Origin: Reticulitermes speratus
Lineage: Eukaryota; Arthropoda; Insecta; Blattodea; Rhinotermitidae
DNA length: 64,000 nt
Direction: 5' to 3'
NCBI GenBank assembly: GCA_021186555.1
Contig: JAJKFL010000039.1
Location: 22,644,733 to 22,708,732 of the forward strand
Made by a program: the position numbers and the translations under genes. Position 1 is the stretch's first letter. Each line of letters opens with the position of its first letter. Shown here in pieces: positions 1 to 11,505 of this stretch. The notes under the pieces are model-generated. The model was not told the DNA's origin. It searched no databases and saw only the letters and a program-made list of their open reading frames with translations.

Positions 1-718
1 TCGATGAGGAAAGAATCCTTAAATATACAGGCTACCTACTTAATTGTTCTACTCGTTAACTGTACTACTCATATTACTGGTCTCATAATATTTTCTAACA
101 TTAGAATTTTTCTTTCCTGCCCAATAATTTTATTGGGTTTTCATTGTATTCCCTAACAGCCTAGAACAAGGACTGCATCTTACTAGCTTTACATTCCAGT
201 CTGTATCAAATGTTAAATAGGCACTTTTGCAGTATTTTTTATCTCTTTATATTTGTTCAATTGATGTATTAAAATGGGAAGAGAAACCGTTACTTCTAAT
301 TAGAAAGAACTGAAATACAGTCTACTCGTATATTGTTTAATTAGTTGTAGACGTTGTGTCCATAAAGTGAGCTCAGAGAAGTACAGCCTGAATATAAGTC
401 ATAGAATTAAAGGTAAAATATACTTTTATTTTGACCTGTCTGTTCCACAAAACAAAGTAACATTAAATAACTTGTAATAGTAGTGACAGGATACCAGTCA
501 CTTTTAATTATGTTGCTGCAGGGGACTTCCGCCATTTTACTTCACAACAGTTTCTAATCATATCCATAGACTGCCCTATTTGTGATTGTCATAACTTGTA
601 ATAGTAGTGACAGGATGCTAGTCACTTTGAGTCATGTTGCTGCAGGGGACTTCCGCCATTTTATTTCACGACAGTTTCTAATCATATCCACAGACTGCCC
701 TGTTTGTGACTGTCATAC
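1..718 (-). other. TrpA1 intron 4, 5' part, with no gene seen
   Basis: The exon ending at 719 is followed on the minus strand by a donor of the form GTATGA, so this stretch is the beginning of the next intron and continues past the left edge. It is AT-rich and I see no further exon in it. Its only structure is the tandem duplication at 469-716. Confidence 0.6.
469..716. repeat. 124-bp tandem duplication (two copies)
   Basis: The segment starting aacttgtaatagtagtgaca at 469 recurs at 593. The two 124-bp copies differ at about ten positions. The second copy stops only two bases short of the TrpA1 exon 4 donor, so the duplication lies wholly in the intron and copies no exon sequence. Confidence 0.85.
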
Positions 719-875
719 CTCCTCCGTGGGCGGCGATGAACTGTAAAATGTTCAGTTTGTTCCTAGCTGCCGCCTGGTGGGCAGCTGCCCTGCCTCTGGA
801 GTCCCGCACCCCGAGGCGCCCTGGCTCTGCCAGATATAGACGCTTGAAGTCCTCCACATTGCCGCTCTCCGCAGC
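719..875 (-). CDS. TrpA1: TrpA1 exon 4: start of the ankyrin-repeat domain
   Basis: This exon encodes 52 codons plus one base. They begin AAESGNVEDFKRLY and contain GRAAAHQAAARNKLNILQFI, which closely matches my memory of the first ankyrin repeat of insect TRPA1 (Drosophila has AAESGNLDDFKRLF and GRTAAHQAAARNRVNILRYI). TRPA1 is a tetrameric plasma-membrane cation channel of sensory neurons that responds to heat and electrophilic irritants. Its long ankyrin stack precedes the six-helix channel domain. The exon is bounded on the minus strand by a TTGCAG acceptor (876-878) and a GTATGA donor at 718, and it ends in phase 1, as expected for a following Gly-Asp codon split. An in-frame ATG lies at 893-891, 15 bases before the acceptor, and could start a shorter isoform. 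Later exons are outside the window. Confidence 0.87.
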
Positions 876-1037
876 CTGCAACACATCAGACATATTGTTT
901 CTATTGAAATACTAGGCTTTTGTCCATTATTTGGAATAAGTGTAGGGCCTGAAGTCAATGCAGGTCTGTGGTGAGGAAGCTGTGAACATGTCTGAGATGT
1001 GACTTTTCGGCAGCGGTGCTATTGAACATTACAATCA

Positions 1038-1133
1038 TCTGGGATATGACGCCTTGTAGACTGGTATACAAATATAGAATTTTGGAGTAACCTGACGATT
1101 GAGACGGCAATATACACTGCGTCATATCCCAGA
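1038..1133. repeat. Short inverted-repeat remnant of the foldback family with GATATGACG ends
   Basis: The 16-bp stretch tctgggatatgacgcc at 1038 faces gcgtcatatcccaga, ending at 1133. The same terminal motif ends the inverted-repeat elements at 9811, 47032 and 55973, so this looks like a collapsed copy of that family. Confidence 0.5.
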
Positions 1134-4100
1134 AGGCGGTAATCTCGTGTACGTGCTTTTGCGCGTGCTGTTGTTTCTGAATCGCACACCGGATTTCAAT
1201 GAAATTCATTATTTCAAGTGTAGTAAGTTTTGAAACGCATGTTTTTATTCTGGTCTGTACTGGCCGCCTCCTGTCCACTTGCACACTTCACAAAAACAAA
1301 AACATACCACTACGATCAACGGCGTATAGCGTAAGGTGTTTTGTGGTATGATGTATGTGTAAAGAAATAAGAGAAAATTACACAACTTTTACGACTAATT
1401 ACCTTGAAAACTATGCACAGGAAATGTGAACTAAATTTATATGGCTCACGATAAGCTCAACGCAGGGATTTGTGGTGAAGGTGATGAAATCTCGGGCTTC
1501 GTAACAGGAGGAAATTGGGTACGCTTTGATTGCTCTGAAAATTATGTGTAACAGTGTTTTACTCCTGTATCTAGCGTTAAATGACAGGATGATTGATGAA
1601 CTGGCTAGGATGTGTAAGGAAGTGGTCGTACCCTAATTTGAAGTACTATCTAGACATTCGCTTGTAAGTGCCGATAAAATCATGTAAACTTTAAAATAGG
1701 CGGTATATGACACGACACATAAACCTAGCAGTGGTTGACCATACGGCAGACTGCGAATGGAGATGACGGCCTCCACATTATAAGAACTGCATACGTACCG
1801 TATTGAATAAGCAGTCTGGATAGCAGGCCAGGGGAGATCCTCCAACTTTTGACTGGGCGAGGGGGTTGCAACCTCTCTATGTAACATATTAGTTTGTTTA
1901 ACATGTTCAACATTTCAATTATCTAGCTAATTACGTTAGCTGGAGTATAGACTGGCTAAAGAGGTGGCATCCTTTGGACTGGGAGAGGACTTTTATTTGG
2001 GGTGAGATATTACTGGAAACCATCGTCATTACAGACTTAAGAGTGCCCGTCTATAAATCGAGATCACTTTTCTGTTTATTTTACGAGGAAAAAATTTTTC
2101 ACTTAAATAATTGTTGCTGAACTTTGCGATCATCTTAACCCAAAAGAAATGTGTAGGGGATTTTTTGTAAGTAAAATTAAGTATCTTGCAATTTGTTTCA
2201 GAAAACTTTTGGTTTAGGTTAACATCACACTTAAAATTCATTTAATCCATTTGCAAAGTTTTTGGAGCCTTCAAAGGCAAAACAAAAAATACAAAATCCC
2301 AGTTCCATAATTATGAATACGTGAAATCGTTCGTTGAGCTTCTTTCGTAGCAAAAATATGTTTCTAGATTATTCTTGATACTCTCAAGAAGAATATTCAT
2401 AGTTTCTATGAATTTAAGATGACCGGTTTTACTTCAATCGAAGTTTAATTTTGAAAGTCTTGACGCTGTTACATATCCCTTTAACGAGCTTATCTTTGTG
2501 GGTGTACAAACTACTCCACTGGTTTGTGCACGGTGCAGATGCACCTCTTATTCTATACTACTATCCTCCGAATACACAACTTTTTATGCGAGAACAGGAA
2601 ACATTATGGCTTTACAACAAGATAAAGAACAGTGTAATGTACTTAGGAATCCCTAAAATAACATCCTATAACAACTGTACACTCTACCTAACATCACCAA
2701 GAAAAAATAAGAGTGTTTATGTCTACAAACGGAGGGTTAAAAATAGTAATAAAAATTTAGTAACATTTGATTTGCACAAGGAATACTGTTTTTAACTTTT
2801 TAATTTTTAATTGTAATATAATAAGTTTATACATTTCTAAAGTGAGCTGCAGATCTTTCCGCTAAACTACACTGAGAATATTACGATTTTACGTTTATAA
2901 ATACCTAACCTTTCTTTGTAAAAAAAAAACTGGGATCTCCTTTTTAAAACAGGTTCAATGTTTATATAAAAATAATTTTCTCTAAAAATAATTTTCTCTA
3001 AGTATTTTTATTATTGATAACTGACGATGGCCCATAGCTTCCGAAATATGTTGTATGTTTGAAAACATAAAGGGCTATAAAGAGTGTTGTGATTGACGGT
3101 TTATATAATACCTTCTTTGTAAGTATCAAATCGGGATATATACAATATAATTTTCTCATGAAAGAGTCTAATATATGGAAATTGTTCTAATAATCAAACA
3201 CATCTGGGGTGGGGGATAGTGAACAAAAGATTCGAATCAAGGAAAGGAGACAGAAATTCTGTAATTCGAACTCCCTCGACATTAATTCTGCTACTAAGCT
3301 TCAGAGAACAGCCTCGGGATGTAGGAGAAGGCGCGTAACATTCACGTTTGTAAATAAAATTAAATTCGCCCTTAACTGAAACTTGAGCAATTTACAGCTA
3401 TTGTCTCGTTGACTAGCAATGCTGAAGTGTCTTCGCATTCGGAGCACCTTTTGAAAGTGTTTGCTATTGTTACTATCTGACACAATGTAAACTTAACAAT
3501 TATTCAGAGCGGGTGGTACTCGGTGATTTTGTCATGCAATTCTAAGAAATTCAAGAAACGACAGATACAATGAAGGAATATTCTGATATACGCGCCATTT
3601 GTTCTGCTAAGGTCAACAATATTGATGCCAAAATATGCTACTTATTCAGTTTGTCTTTTTATTTGAAATAATTATATATGATCAGTTATTAAATACCTAA
3701 TCATAATCTTTTATTCAATAACCGTAATACATTTTTGTGAAGATTCACCACTATGTTCACAAAAACATGGAGTGTTTTGAACACAGTGATGAAAGTTCAT
3801 ACAAATCGCTCACAACTAATCGCATAACTATCTGGCAAACAAACACCATACTCACGGTGACAGGTGGCCAAGTCTGATCAGTATATCTTCGTAACTAATT
3901 CCTTGGAGCACAGCCCTTCTTGAGAACCTAACAGTAATTCGTTACACAAGAAATTCCCTGCAATTTGTGACAAGCCACGGTTTATTATCGTGTTCACAAA
4001 AGCCCGCCACTTCTCCCCATCTTCAGCCAGACACATCCAGTCCAACCTATTCCATACTACATTTTAAGATTCACCTTAAAATTATACTCCCATCTACGCC

Positions 4101-4224
4101 TAGATCTTTTAAGTGGTCTCTTTCTTTCAGGTTTCCCCAGCAAAACCCAGAATGCAATCTCTTCTCCCCTTTACGTGCCACATCTAACAATATAGGAGAA
4201 ATCCAAAAACTTTTCAATTATATT

Positions 4225-4698
4225 TTTAAAGGCAAAATGATTTACGAACATTATTACCGTATGATTCTGCCACGTCTGAGCGAGCAGGTCCACCGAAAAC
4301 ATCCGGAACAACTGTGGAACCAGGACTGGTTGAACCACCATTACAATGCACAGGTGCACAAAGTTTTTTCAGCGCAGGATTTTTGGCCGCTAATAACATG
4401 GCCGTTACCCCCAACCCTCCTTACTAGTCTCATTTTGTCCCTTGTAATTTCTTCTGTTTCCCGAAAAAGAATGCAGCTACGAGGGATTGGTTTCCAGATG
4501 TCCGTGAAATTCAAAACAATCACTGACTGCCATTCAAAAAAGTCAGTTTCAGAGGTGTTCCGGCAGTGGCAGAAAGGCTGTACCCGTTGCACAAACTCAG
4601 AACGGGGCTACTTTGAAGGGGAAAACAACAAACAATAACAAATAGAAAATTTACATTTCCTTATCGATTCAGTCCGCGAACTTTTGGACACGGCCTGA
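4225..4698 (+). pseudogene. mariner transposase, C-terminal half, decayed
   Basis: The plus strand reads like the C-terminal half of a mariner transposase. LWNQDWLNHHYNAQVHK corresponds to the usual LWxxDWxxHHDNAPAH catalytic segment, here with DN changed to YN. Later pieces include KMQLRG-like and RWTRC-like segments and end NSERGYFEGENNKQ. The middle segment SPDLAPCDF is not readable in one frame, so at least one frameshift has occurred. About 40 bases after the stop is agtccgcgaacttttggaca, which resembles a mariner terminal inverted repeat, so the right end is probably near 4698. The sequence at 4010-4195 in the same open frame belongs to a different, unidentified repeat. The copy is an old, non-functional DNA transposon. 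Confidence 0.75.
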
Positions 4699-5122
4699 TA
4701 GAATAAACTGAAATTTTGCACCCCTCAGGGAAACAGTTGTAACTCGCAATCCAAGTTTTGAGTAGACAGTTGGACAAGCTATTCCACGAATATAGTTTAT
4801 TCCAAAGGTTAGTTACTACTGTCACTTAGCTTCTTAATTGCTGATCTTATTGACAGACGTTACATATTTATACCAGTAATAAATCTCTATTACAAGTGTT
4901 CTAATAATTACTAGACACTAATTGAAACTGGAGTTATCTCCCTGTCCTTCTCCGAAGTACAGAATTATTTTCTTATGCATAAATAATAAGTGTGTGACAT
5001 TTACAGTGAAGATGTGTCTGCTTTGGAAATAGTAACCTTACTTGTACGCAGGATATCTAGGTGAATTTCGACAGTGATAAACAATAACTATATCGGTATA
5101 TATTAGGAAGTCTAAAAAATAA

Positions 5123-5420
5123 GGTAACAAACACTGTAATGCCGAGAACATTGTTCTGACTTCGATGTATAAATGGCACTTGGTGGCAAGGTGGTACACA
5201 TTAGACCACCACGTAGTCACCACTGACGTTTAAATATCTGCCCCAACGTGGCACTAAGGTTTGTATCCTGCCGTAGAAGAAATCGGTGTAAGGTGCCTGT
5301 AACCAGGAAGTGTCAGCTTGCTTCACGTCGGCATCTGTTGCAAATTCTTTTGCCAGCCAGGTGCTTCCTCGGGGACTAAAGAGATGGAAATTGATGGTCA
5401 CGAAATCGGGACTATCGAGA
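5123..5420 (-). mobile_element. mariner 3' fragment (minus arm of an inverted pair)
   Basis: The minus-strand translation contains FATDADVKQADTSWLQ, then FFYGRIQTLVPRW and GDYVVV followed by a stop. This is the C-terminus of a mariner transposase of the ATDADVKQ type, followed by its 3' UTR down to about 5123. The central part of the family's SPDLAPCNFHLF box is still readable as SPDFVTINFHLF. It is a different subfamily from the copy at 4225. It is paired head to head with the fragment at 5486. Confidence 0.75.
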
Positions 5421-5485
5421 TGGAGGTCTAAAACCTCCAAGCCGTAGCTCCTTCACAAATCACAAGCCCGGTTGGCAGCATGGGG

Positions 5486-5742
5486 CCCAGTGGCTTTCAG
5501 GTCTGGCTACCTAAAAAGCACCATTCGCAACAGACGCCGATGTGAATCAAGGTGTTACCTCCTGGCTACAGTCACTTTACACCGATTTATTCTATGCCGG
5601 GACAAGATCCTTGGTGACTAATTGGAAAAACGATTTTACTGTTAATGATGACTACGTAGAAGTATGATGTGTATGATCTGCTACACACGCGCCATGTGTA
5701 CATCCAAGTCGGAATAAAGTCCTCGGAATCATAGTGTTTGTT
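5486..5742 (+). mobile_element. mariner 3' fragment (plus arm of an inverted pair)
   Basis: The plus strand encodes FATDADVNQGVTSWLQ, then DLFYAGTRSLVTNW and NDDYVEV followed by a stop. This is the same mariner C-terminus as in the minus-strand fragment at 5123-5420. The two share their 3' UTR as well, including a segment ending gtgtttgtt. Together they form an imperfect inverted repeat centred near 5450, with the element 3' ends facing outwards. Confidence 0.75.
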
Positions 5743-6116
5743 TCTCCATTTTTAACTCCTTCAAAGGTAGATGAATTTCACCGTTTAAAGCATTAAATAA
5801 AAGAGGAAGTCACTACAGATTTTTTTGAGTCAATCCTTGTGCTCGACCAAATTATTTGCTACTTCTAATGTCCCACATATAGCGTACCTACAACCTTCAA
5901 GAGTTCTACTGTTAATTAGCAGCCCCTATTGATCATACCCGATCTCCTTAATCCGGATTCCCGTAAGGTGAAGCACACTTCTCTGGATATAAGTGTGCCT
6001 GGTAAACATTAAGCTGCTTTGCATGTTCACGTAAATGCATTAGGTTATTTAAATCCACCTTTCAGGTGGGCGGTAAAGTGGACTTATCTGACCACGAAAT
6101 ATGTTTATAAATATGT

Positions 6117-6139
6117 ACATATATATATATATATATATA
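6117..6139. repeat. (TA)n microsatellite
   Basis: About eleven uninterrupted TA units. Confidence 0.9.
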
Positions 6140-7663
6140 CTTATACAGATATAGTGCATTGTAAACTCTCGAGAGTGTCACGTCACTGGAGGTCAACACC
6201 ATGCATTTCTGTTGAAAGACTAACAACTAGAATTCCATAGGTATTTGAAGATTTTTACTTGTTAGAGTGGAAATGTCCACTTTAATTTGTAGTAACCTGT
6301 AGGCTTTATATTTTTAAATAGGTTGTTTGCGATGTTACATATTTCACAGACCTCAACATACATTTATTAAAAGCATAAATATTGGTTCCAAAATTAAATG
6401 TCACTGCAGATGCCACGCTCAGTAATTAATAAGCTATCCTTGAACTCACGTTGAGGGTTGAAAAAAATTACAAAACTTTGAATAGCTGATGCTACGATCA
6501 ATACTTCAATAACTGACTGACTCTCACAATTCAAGCAAGACACATTACAGTTCAGCGAGCGTGCTTGGTCGTAACACACGATGCCACTAAATTCTCTGTT
6601 GATCATGTGATGTGGTGTAGAAGACTTTACAACATATCTTCATTGAAATCGTAAGCAAAGATTTATTACATTTAGAATAATTTATGCTAAGTAAAGATGA
6701 AATTCACCTGGAGTTTAGGTTAGTAAAGAAATTAAAAGGCTGGTTAAAGCAGTGGCTTTCTTAAGCAGTATGGTTTTTTTATTTGGGGCAAGAAAATTTC
6801 CTTCTTTTTATTGGATCCGAAGGTTCCTCATAGTGTGATATTTGAGGCTTAAACAGAGGGAAATATAAATATTATTTTTTGTGTGACCCCGCAGTCTGGT
6901 ATTTTAAGTTTCCGCCACATTAAGTGACGACACGTCCCAGACAACGGCAACGTATTTTCTTCGTCGCGTTCGTAAATTCCGGCACTGGTACTTACTCTGA
7001 GGCAAATAAATTCTTTGTGCGTCATTTCCCATAGCCCAGCTTTAACACCCATTTTAATATTATTCTAAAGTTTATACCTATATCTCACAAATAGTCTGTT
7101 ACCTTGAATTCTTCTGAAAAACTGTGTATGCATTTCACATCTCCTGTATGAATTCTGTCTTACACAACTCTATTCAACTTTTGATTACAACTGTTGGTAA
7201 TTCAGTCTCCACAACCAGGACATATACTTCTGAATCGATTATACTTATAATATATGGGTGTTATAATTAATGAAAAAATAAATTGATTGATTACGTGCAT
7301 ACAGAACTTAAGATTGCAAACACAAATATAAATATTAATATAATATAATAATATAATATGAATATAATAAACCACACAACGGCTGAACGGAGCTGACACG
7401 ACGTAACACACAGCAACATATACAGAAAACCACTACATCCCTACGGTAACGAAAGGATACAAGACCAAATCTGCCACTAATTCAAAAAACTTCAAAAATG
7501 TGTAACAATTTTAACATTTTAGTGATATTTTAATACACATATAGTGTATGAGTTCAATCAGGAACTCAAAAACAATAGACTAATACTTTAATGTTCAACA
7601 TTTTACTCATATGGATGTAACATTTTATACAATCGATGTATAGTCTGTGCTTCTAACACTGTG

Positions 7664-7780
7664 ACCCCCTGAGGATGGCATTCTGAATGCCGAAATACGT
7701 ATAGGGGTGAAGTAATAATATTGTAAAATTGTGCATGAGTTGGTGTGATAAATAAATAACTTCCAACAAATATAAATGTT
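7664..7780 (+). ncRNA. Hammerhead-ribozyme-like motif with Penelope-like tail
   Basis: The parts appear in hammerhead order: helix I strand ACCCC (7664-7668), core CTGAGGA (7669-7675, fits CUGANGA), helix II GGCATT/AATGCC with a 3-base loop (7677-7691), GAAA (7692-7695), a self-complementary ATACGTAT helix III segment, and GGGGT (7704-7708) pairing back with ACCCC. Cleavage would follow the triplet ATA (7701-7703). One unpaired T lies between the core and helix II. The downstream sequence ataatattgta...ttggtgt recurs after the motifs at 35554 and in the repeat at 55130. Penelope-like elements are known to carry hammerheads in their terminal repeats. No Penelope coding region is visible here. 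Confidence 0.6.
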
Positions 7781-8159
7781 TCATGAAATTTTAAGTATGT
7801 AGGGATAAGGGAACGAATGTTTCGTTATCATTTGCTATTCTTGTTTTCGTGTTCCCGAAATCAGTTCTTGGCCTGGAGGCCTGATTTCTGTTCGTGAATT
7901 TCGTCAGTCATCAGAGACAACCTCTGTAATACTAGATTATAGCAGACCAAATAATGACAGCTACCTTTCGCATTCATCACATTCATTCTAATTCATCACT
8001 CATAAATCGCCCTACCATTAGACACTATACAATCTATGCAGTTAAAAGAAGACTGCAAATGGCGCAGGCGGTGACGTACTACACAACATTTATCACGGCG
8101 ATCTTTGCTTTCAAACTATCACACGGTTCCACGGAACACACTTAAATGTATCTCCTTGT

Positions 8160-8756
8160 ACGCCCGTAAGAAGGTGCGGCCTTCCCTCAGTCTATTTTCA
8201 CGAAACTCAGAAATGCTCAACAGAATTATGTGTGGATCTTTCATACCGAATTTCACCCATGTCGGACAATAAATATGGAAACAACGGACAGAAATTCACT
8301 TACGCCCCTGAGTGAAGTGTGACTTTTACTCTACCAATTTGAACAAAACAAGCAGTTACTCAATGAACTTTTGTGGACACCCCTGGACCGAATTTTATCA
8401 AAATCAGACAAAAATGTACAAAATACAGTAAATTGTCTCTTATGCGCTTACCCAATGTGGGGGTTTCACTGGACACATTTTTAGGACACTCAAAAGTTTC
8501 TTGACTTCGTCACGTGAGGCTCTCCTATACCGAATTTCACACAAATTGGTCAAAATAAATTATGTAAAGTACGGGTAGAAATTCACTTATGCCCTAAAGT
8601 AAATTATGACTACCACGAGCCGATTTTCACGAAACTCACACTTGTTTGACAACTTTTTGTAAAAAAAAAAACTTCCACAGGGAATTTCATAAAAATACGA
8701 GAACTGATTTAGTCGTTGATATCCTACTAGGTCACAGACGGACGGACGCCTAGAAG
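8160..8756 (+). repeat. Degenerate tandem array, about 140-bp period, ending in GACGGACGGACG
   Basis: The phrase accgaatttcac with the following queried-pair text (atcggacaaaaa) recurs near 8246, 8386, 8530 and 8682. Between them the phrases attcacttacgcccc and attttcacgaaactca also repeat. The block ends at cacagacggacggacg. A second copy with the same internal order and the same end is at 21195-21772. I cannot assign it to a known element class. Confidence 0.6.
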
Positions 8757-9810
8757 CATTGTTAATTAAACAAGAACTTATTCAACCATTCATGCATTTA
8801 CATGCAATGTATAATTCATACAAGCATGTACGTATGTGACTCGAAGTATAGTGTTTTGTAAATTAGGAACTTAGGTTTGATCCTTAATTCTGCGTAATAG
8901 TATGACGGTGACAATGCGTCTTGTAGTGTAGATAAAGAATCTGGCCAGTATAATTCTTCGGAATAATTGACACTATAAAACCTGCAACTAATTAGCACAC
9001 TCAGAAACAAAAGGAAAAGTAAAATTATAAAAACATGTAGTGTTTGTACCTTAATTAGCTCCTCGGGGCACAATTTTTAGGAAAATGAAATCCCTTGAAA
9101 ACTCTCCTCCAGTTTCGAGCCATCTTATCAGACAAATTTGAAGTACTCTGCGCTGAACGCCAGTAACGATACATAAGGGAAGGCGGTTGTTACGCGTCAC
9201 AGCACAAACCTACTTTTCTTTCTTCACCACTCTCTGCAGACTAATGCTGGAAATTCTGTACGTCTGCAGTCGACTACTATGTACAGAGCAATCGCAGAGC
9301 CTCAACTTACGAAACAACTGAACGTACTCCATCACTGCGGTGTCGTTCCTCAGTATTATAACAACCAGTCTTGGAGGAAGAGGGGGGCAGGCTCCTAATA
9401 GTTTCCATGGTAACTGTTCGCTATATCCAGATATCAGACACAGGGATGTGTGGGTCCCACGTGACAATGCCACTGCCCATGATGATGATTCGTGATTTAA
9501 TTTGTTTATATCAAAGTATTGGGATAATCCCATAGAGATTATAGGACCATTATAGTTATTGAATGCAGCGGCCTCTACAGATAACAGGAGAGAAAATACG
9601 GGGCAGTAACTTCCCCGAAAAATTAGAAAAAATTCAGGACTCACATTTAATGTGGAAATATTAATTTAAAAAACTTTAACAACCTTTAAAGGTTAATACC
9701 AATCCACATTATGAGTATATACAAATATTTAGTTCCTACCTTACAGTAAACACTCAGTCTCGTGCGAGGTTTGAGGTCCGTAAGTGGTGTTGACGATTCA
9801 AATCACCAGT

Positions 9811-9993
9811 AATATGACACCATATCCATGGGTCAATAACCACAGACGTTTCGGAGGAACTTAATGCCCCCATGTTCAGGGTCTCTGCAGTTCAAGTCCA
9901 CTCTTATTGGACTACACAAACACAGATGATGGGGGCACAAAGCTCCTCCGAAACGACAGGAACTACTTTCCAATTGACACGGCGTCATATTCC
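9811..9993. repeat. Small inverted-repeat (foldback) element with hammerhead-like arms
   Basis: The left arm runs aatatgacac through cgtttcggaggaac to tgcccccat. The right arm is its imperfect reverse complement, ending ggcgtcatattcc near 9993. Read outward from the centre, each arm carries a hammerhead-like order of near-CTGANGA, a GGGG/CTCC stem, then GAAACG. Neither arm matches the hammerhead core fully. The same architecture is seen at 47032-47197 and 55973-56164. Confidence 0.5.
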
Positions 9994-10528
9994 AGAATAC
10001 TTGAAACTTCACTCAGTCTCTGTTACAAAAAAATCGGTTACTGACGTCAGAGAAATAATCGGTTTTTATTGCCAGAGGCATAAAAATACAGTCTGGGAAA
10101 AGGAGCCGTTTATATGTTAATATTCTACGATGCTAACCTTTATTTTTAAAAAGTAGAATTAAGTTGTATCGCATGCAGGTATTTGAAACTTTCGTGACTA
10201 ACTTTCAGAATTTTCCACCACAAATAAGACAGGAAACATGTTTTGAAATTAATCATCCCTTATTCTGGTAGCTTAATATTGCTGCGCAAATGACAGGGAC
10301 CATGGGGAAGCAACGTGATTGCGTCCCTTGTGGAAAGGCAGTTTTAATTCTGCATGTTTCGTGGTTCATATGTATTGTTCATCCTGCCGGAAGCCTTGTC
10401 ATGTCTCGTGGGAGATGTGATGGAGATTGATAAGAACAATGAATATAAGACGAAAATAAGCACGATCTAGAAAGTTCTGTAGGAGTTTCTAAAGCTACTG
10501 GAAGCTGAACATGACATATGTTGTCAAG

Positions 10529-10704
10529 CAGGGGTGTCCAACCCGCGGTTGACGGCCACATTTTTAAATCATATACACTATTAAAATTATGCAATAATTT
10601 AGGAGGTTAAATATACCACTTATTTTGATTCTTATACGTGCGACCCGCGAACCAGTCCACAAAAAGGTTTGTGGCCTTTTAACAAAATGTTCTGGACGCC
10701 CCTG
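10529..10704. mobile_element. Non-autonomous hAT-like element (176 bp)
   Basis: Terminal inverted repeats CAGGGGTGTCCA and TGGACGCCCCTG bound the segment. This is the classic animal hAT terminus, with adjacent CCGCGG and GGCCACA blocks as seen in many hAT MITEs. The 8-bp flanks (ttgtcaag and ttttaagt) match only partly, so the target duplication has decayed or been altered. There is no coding sequence. Confidence 0.7.
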
Positions 10705-11057
10705 TTTTAAGTGTTTTATGTTGAAACAATAACAGCACAAGTACAGCAAAAAATATCCTACACTTTTGTGTGAGCTCAAAATTTTGCGAAGAAGGTCGAG
10801 TGTTTTTCGCGGGAGAATATATTTTTTGTATATTGTCCGGATGAAATTGCACATAAGGCTTGGGAGGTCAGCTCTGTCTTTCAGACTTTACCACAATTTC
10901 CTTTGAATGTTGCCCACCCTGTGGGTAAAAATATACGCGACGTTTCGAATGCTGACACTGCCCATGACCTCACGTAGACAGTGGAATCACGTGTATTTCC
11001 AATTCTACTTGAAGACGGAGATATGGCGACATCCAGAAATATCATGTTTATATAGAC

Positions 11058-11505
11058 CAGTGGTTCCCAAACGGGTTCAGCAGAACATCGTTAGGGTTTG
11101 CGCGAGAAGTTGTAGAGTAAAAAGGTAAAAGCTCTTCCATATCATGCCAAGCAGGCACAGAGGGGAGGTAGAGGTACAGCTCTACCGATAATCAACCTAG
11201 CACTAGAAGGGTGTGGGTGGTTGAAGGAAGTTGTGAAGTAAAAACATAAAAACAGTGAAATAACGGAAAACTCCCAAATATCCTTCGAAATATGCTTCAG
11301 GGTTTTTGCAGTGTAAGATGACACAGTTTCTCTTCACAAATATATTTTTTTAAATAATTCAGCAGTAAATGAATTGCGCTCCCCGCTACCAAACTTTTTC
11401 TGACCTATAAACGTTCATATAGATGGGGGTTCCTCGGGATATGAAACATTATTTTAGGGATTTGAAAAAAAAGGGAAAGAAGGAAAAGAATGTTGGGCAA
11501 CACTG
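11058..11505. mobile_element. Non-autonomous hAT element with nested SINE
   Basis: The ends are CAGTGGTTCCCAAAC on the left and, reading inward on the other strand, CAGTGTTGCCCAAC. The flanking octamers are atatagac (11050-11057) and atatacac (11506-11513), a hAT-type 8-bp target duplication with one difference. No transposase is encoded. A SINE fragment is inserted at 11124-11226. Confidence 0.75.
11124..11226 (-). mobile_element. 5'-truncated SINE (family S1) nested in a hAT element
   Basis: The 103-bp segment matches the 3' half of the SINEs at 19384 and 62970 (shared blocks acagctctac and gggtgtgggtggt). It is flanked by gaagttgtagagtaaaaa and gaagttgtgaagtaaaaa, an 18-bp target duplication lying inside the hAT element. 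The hAT insertion is therefore older. Confidence 0.75.

Noticed and set aside
3017-3070. Hammerhead with core CTGACGA
   Set aside because: The core and GAAA are present, but helix II has only about two pairs and helix I is not convincing.
3967-4638. Single 223-residue gene
   Set aside because: The frame fuses an unidentified repeat (4010-4195) with a decayed mariner transposase; the continuity is accidental.
9210-9644. 144-residue minus-strand open frame
   Set aside because: It has no recognisable domain or codon signature and lies within TrpA1 intron 3 sequence. Judged a chance frame.
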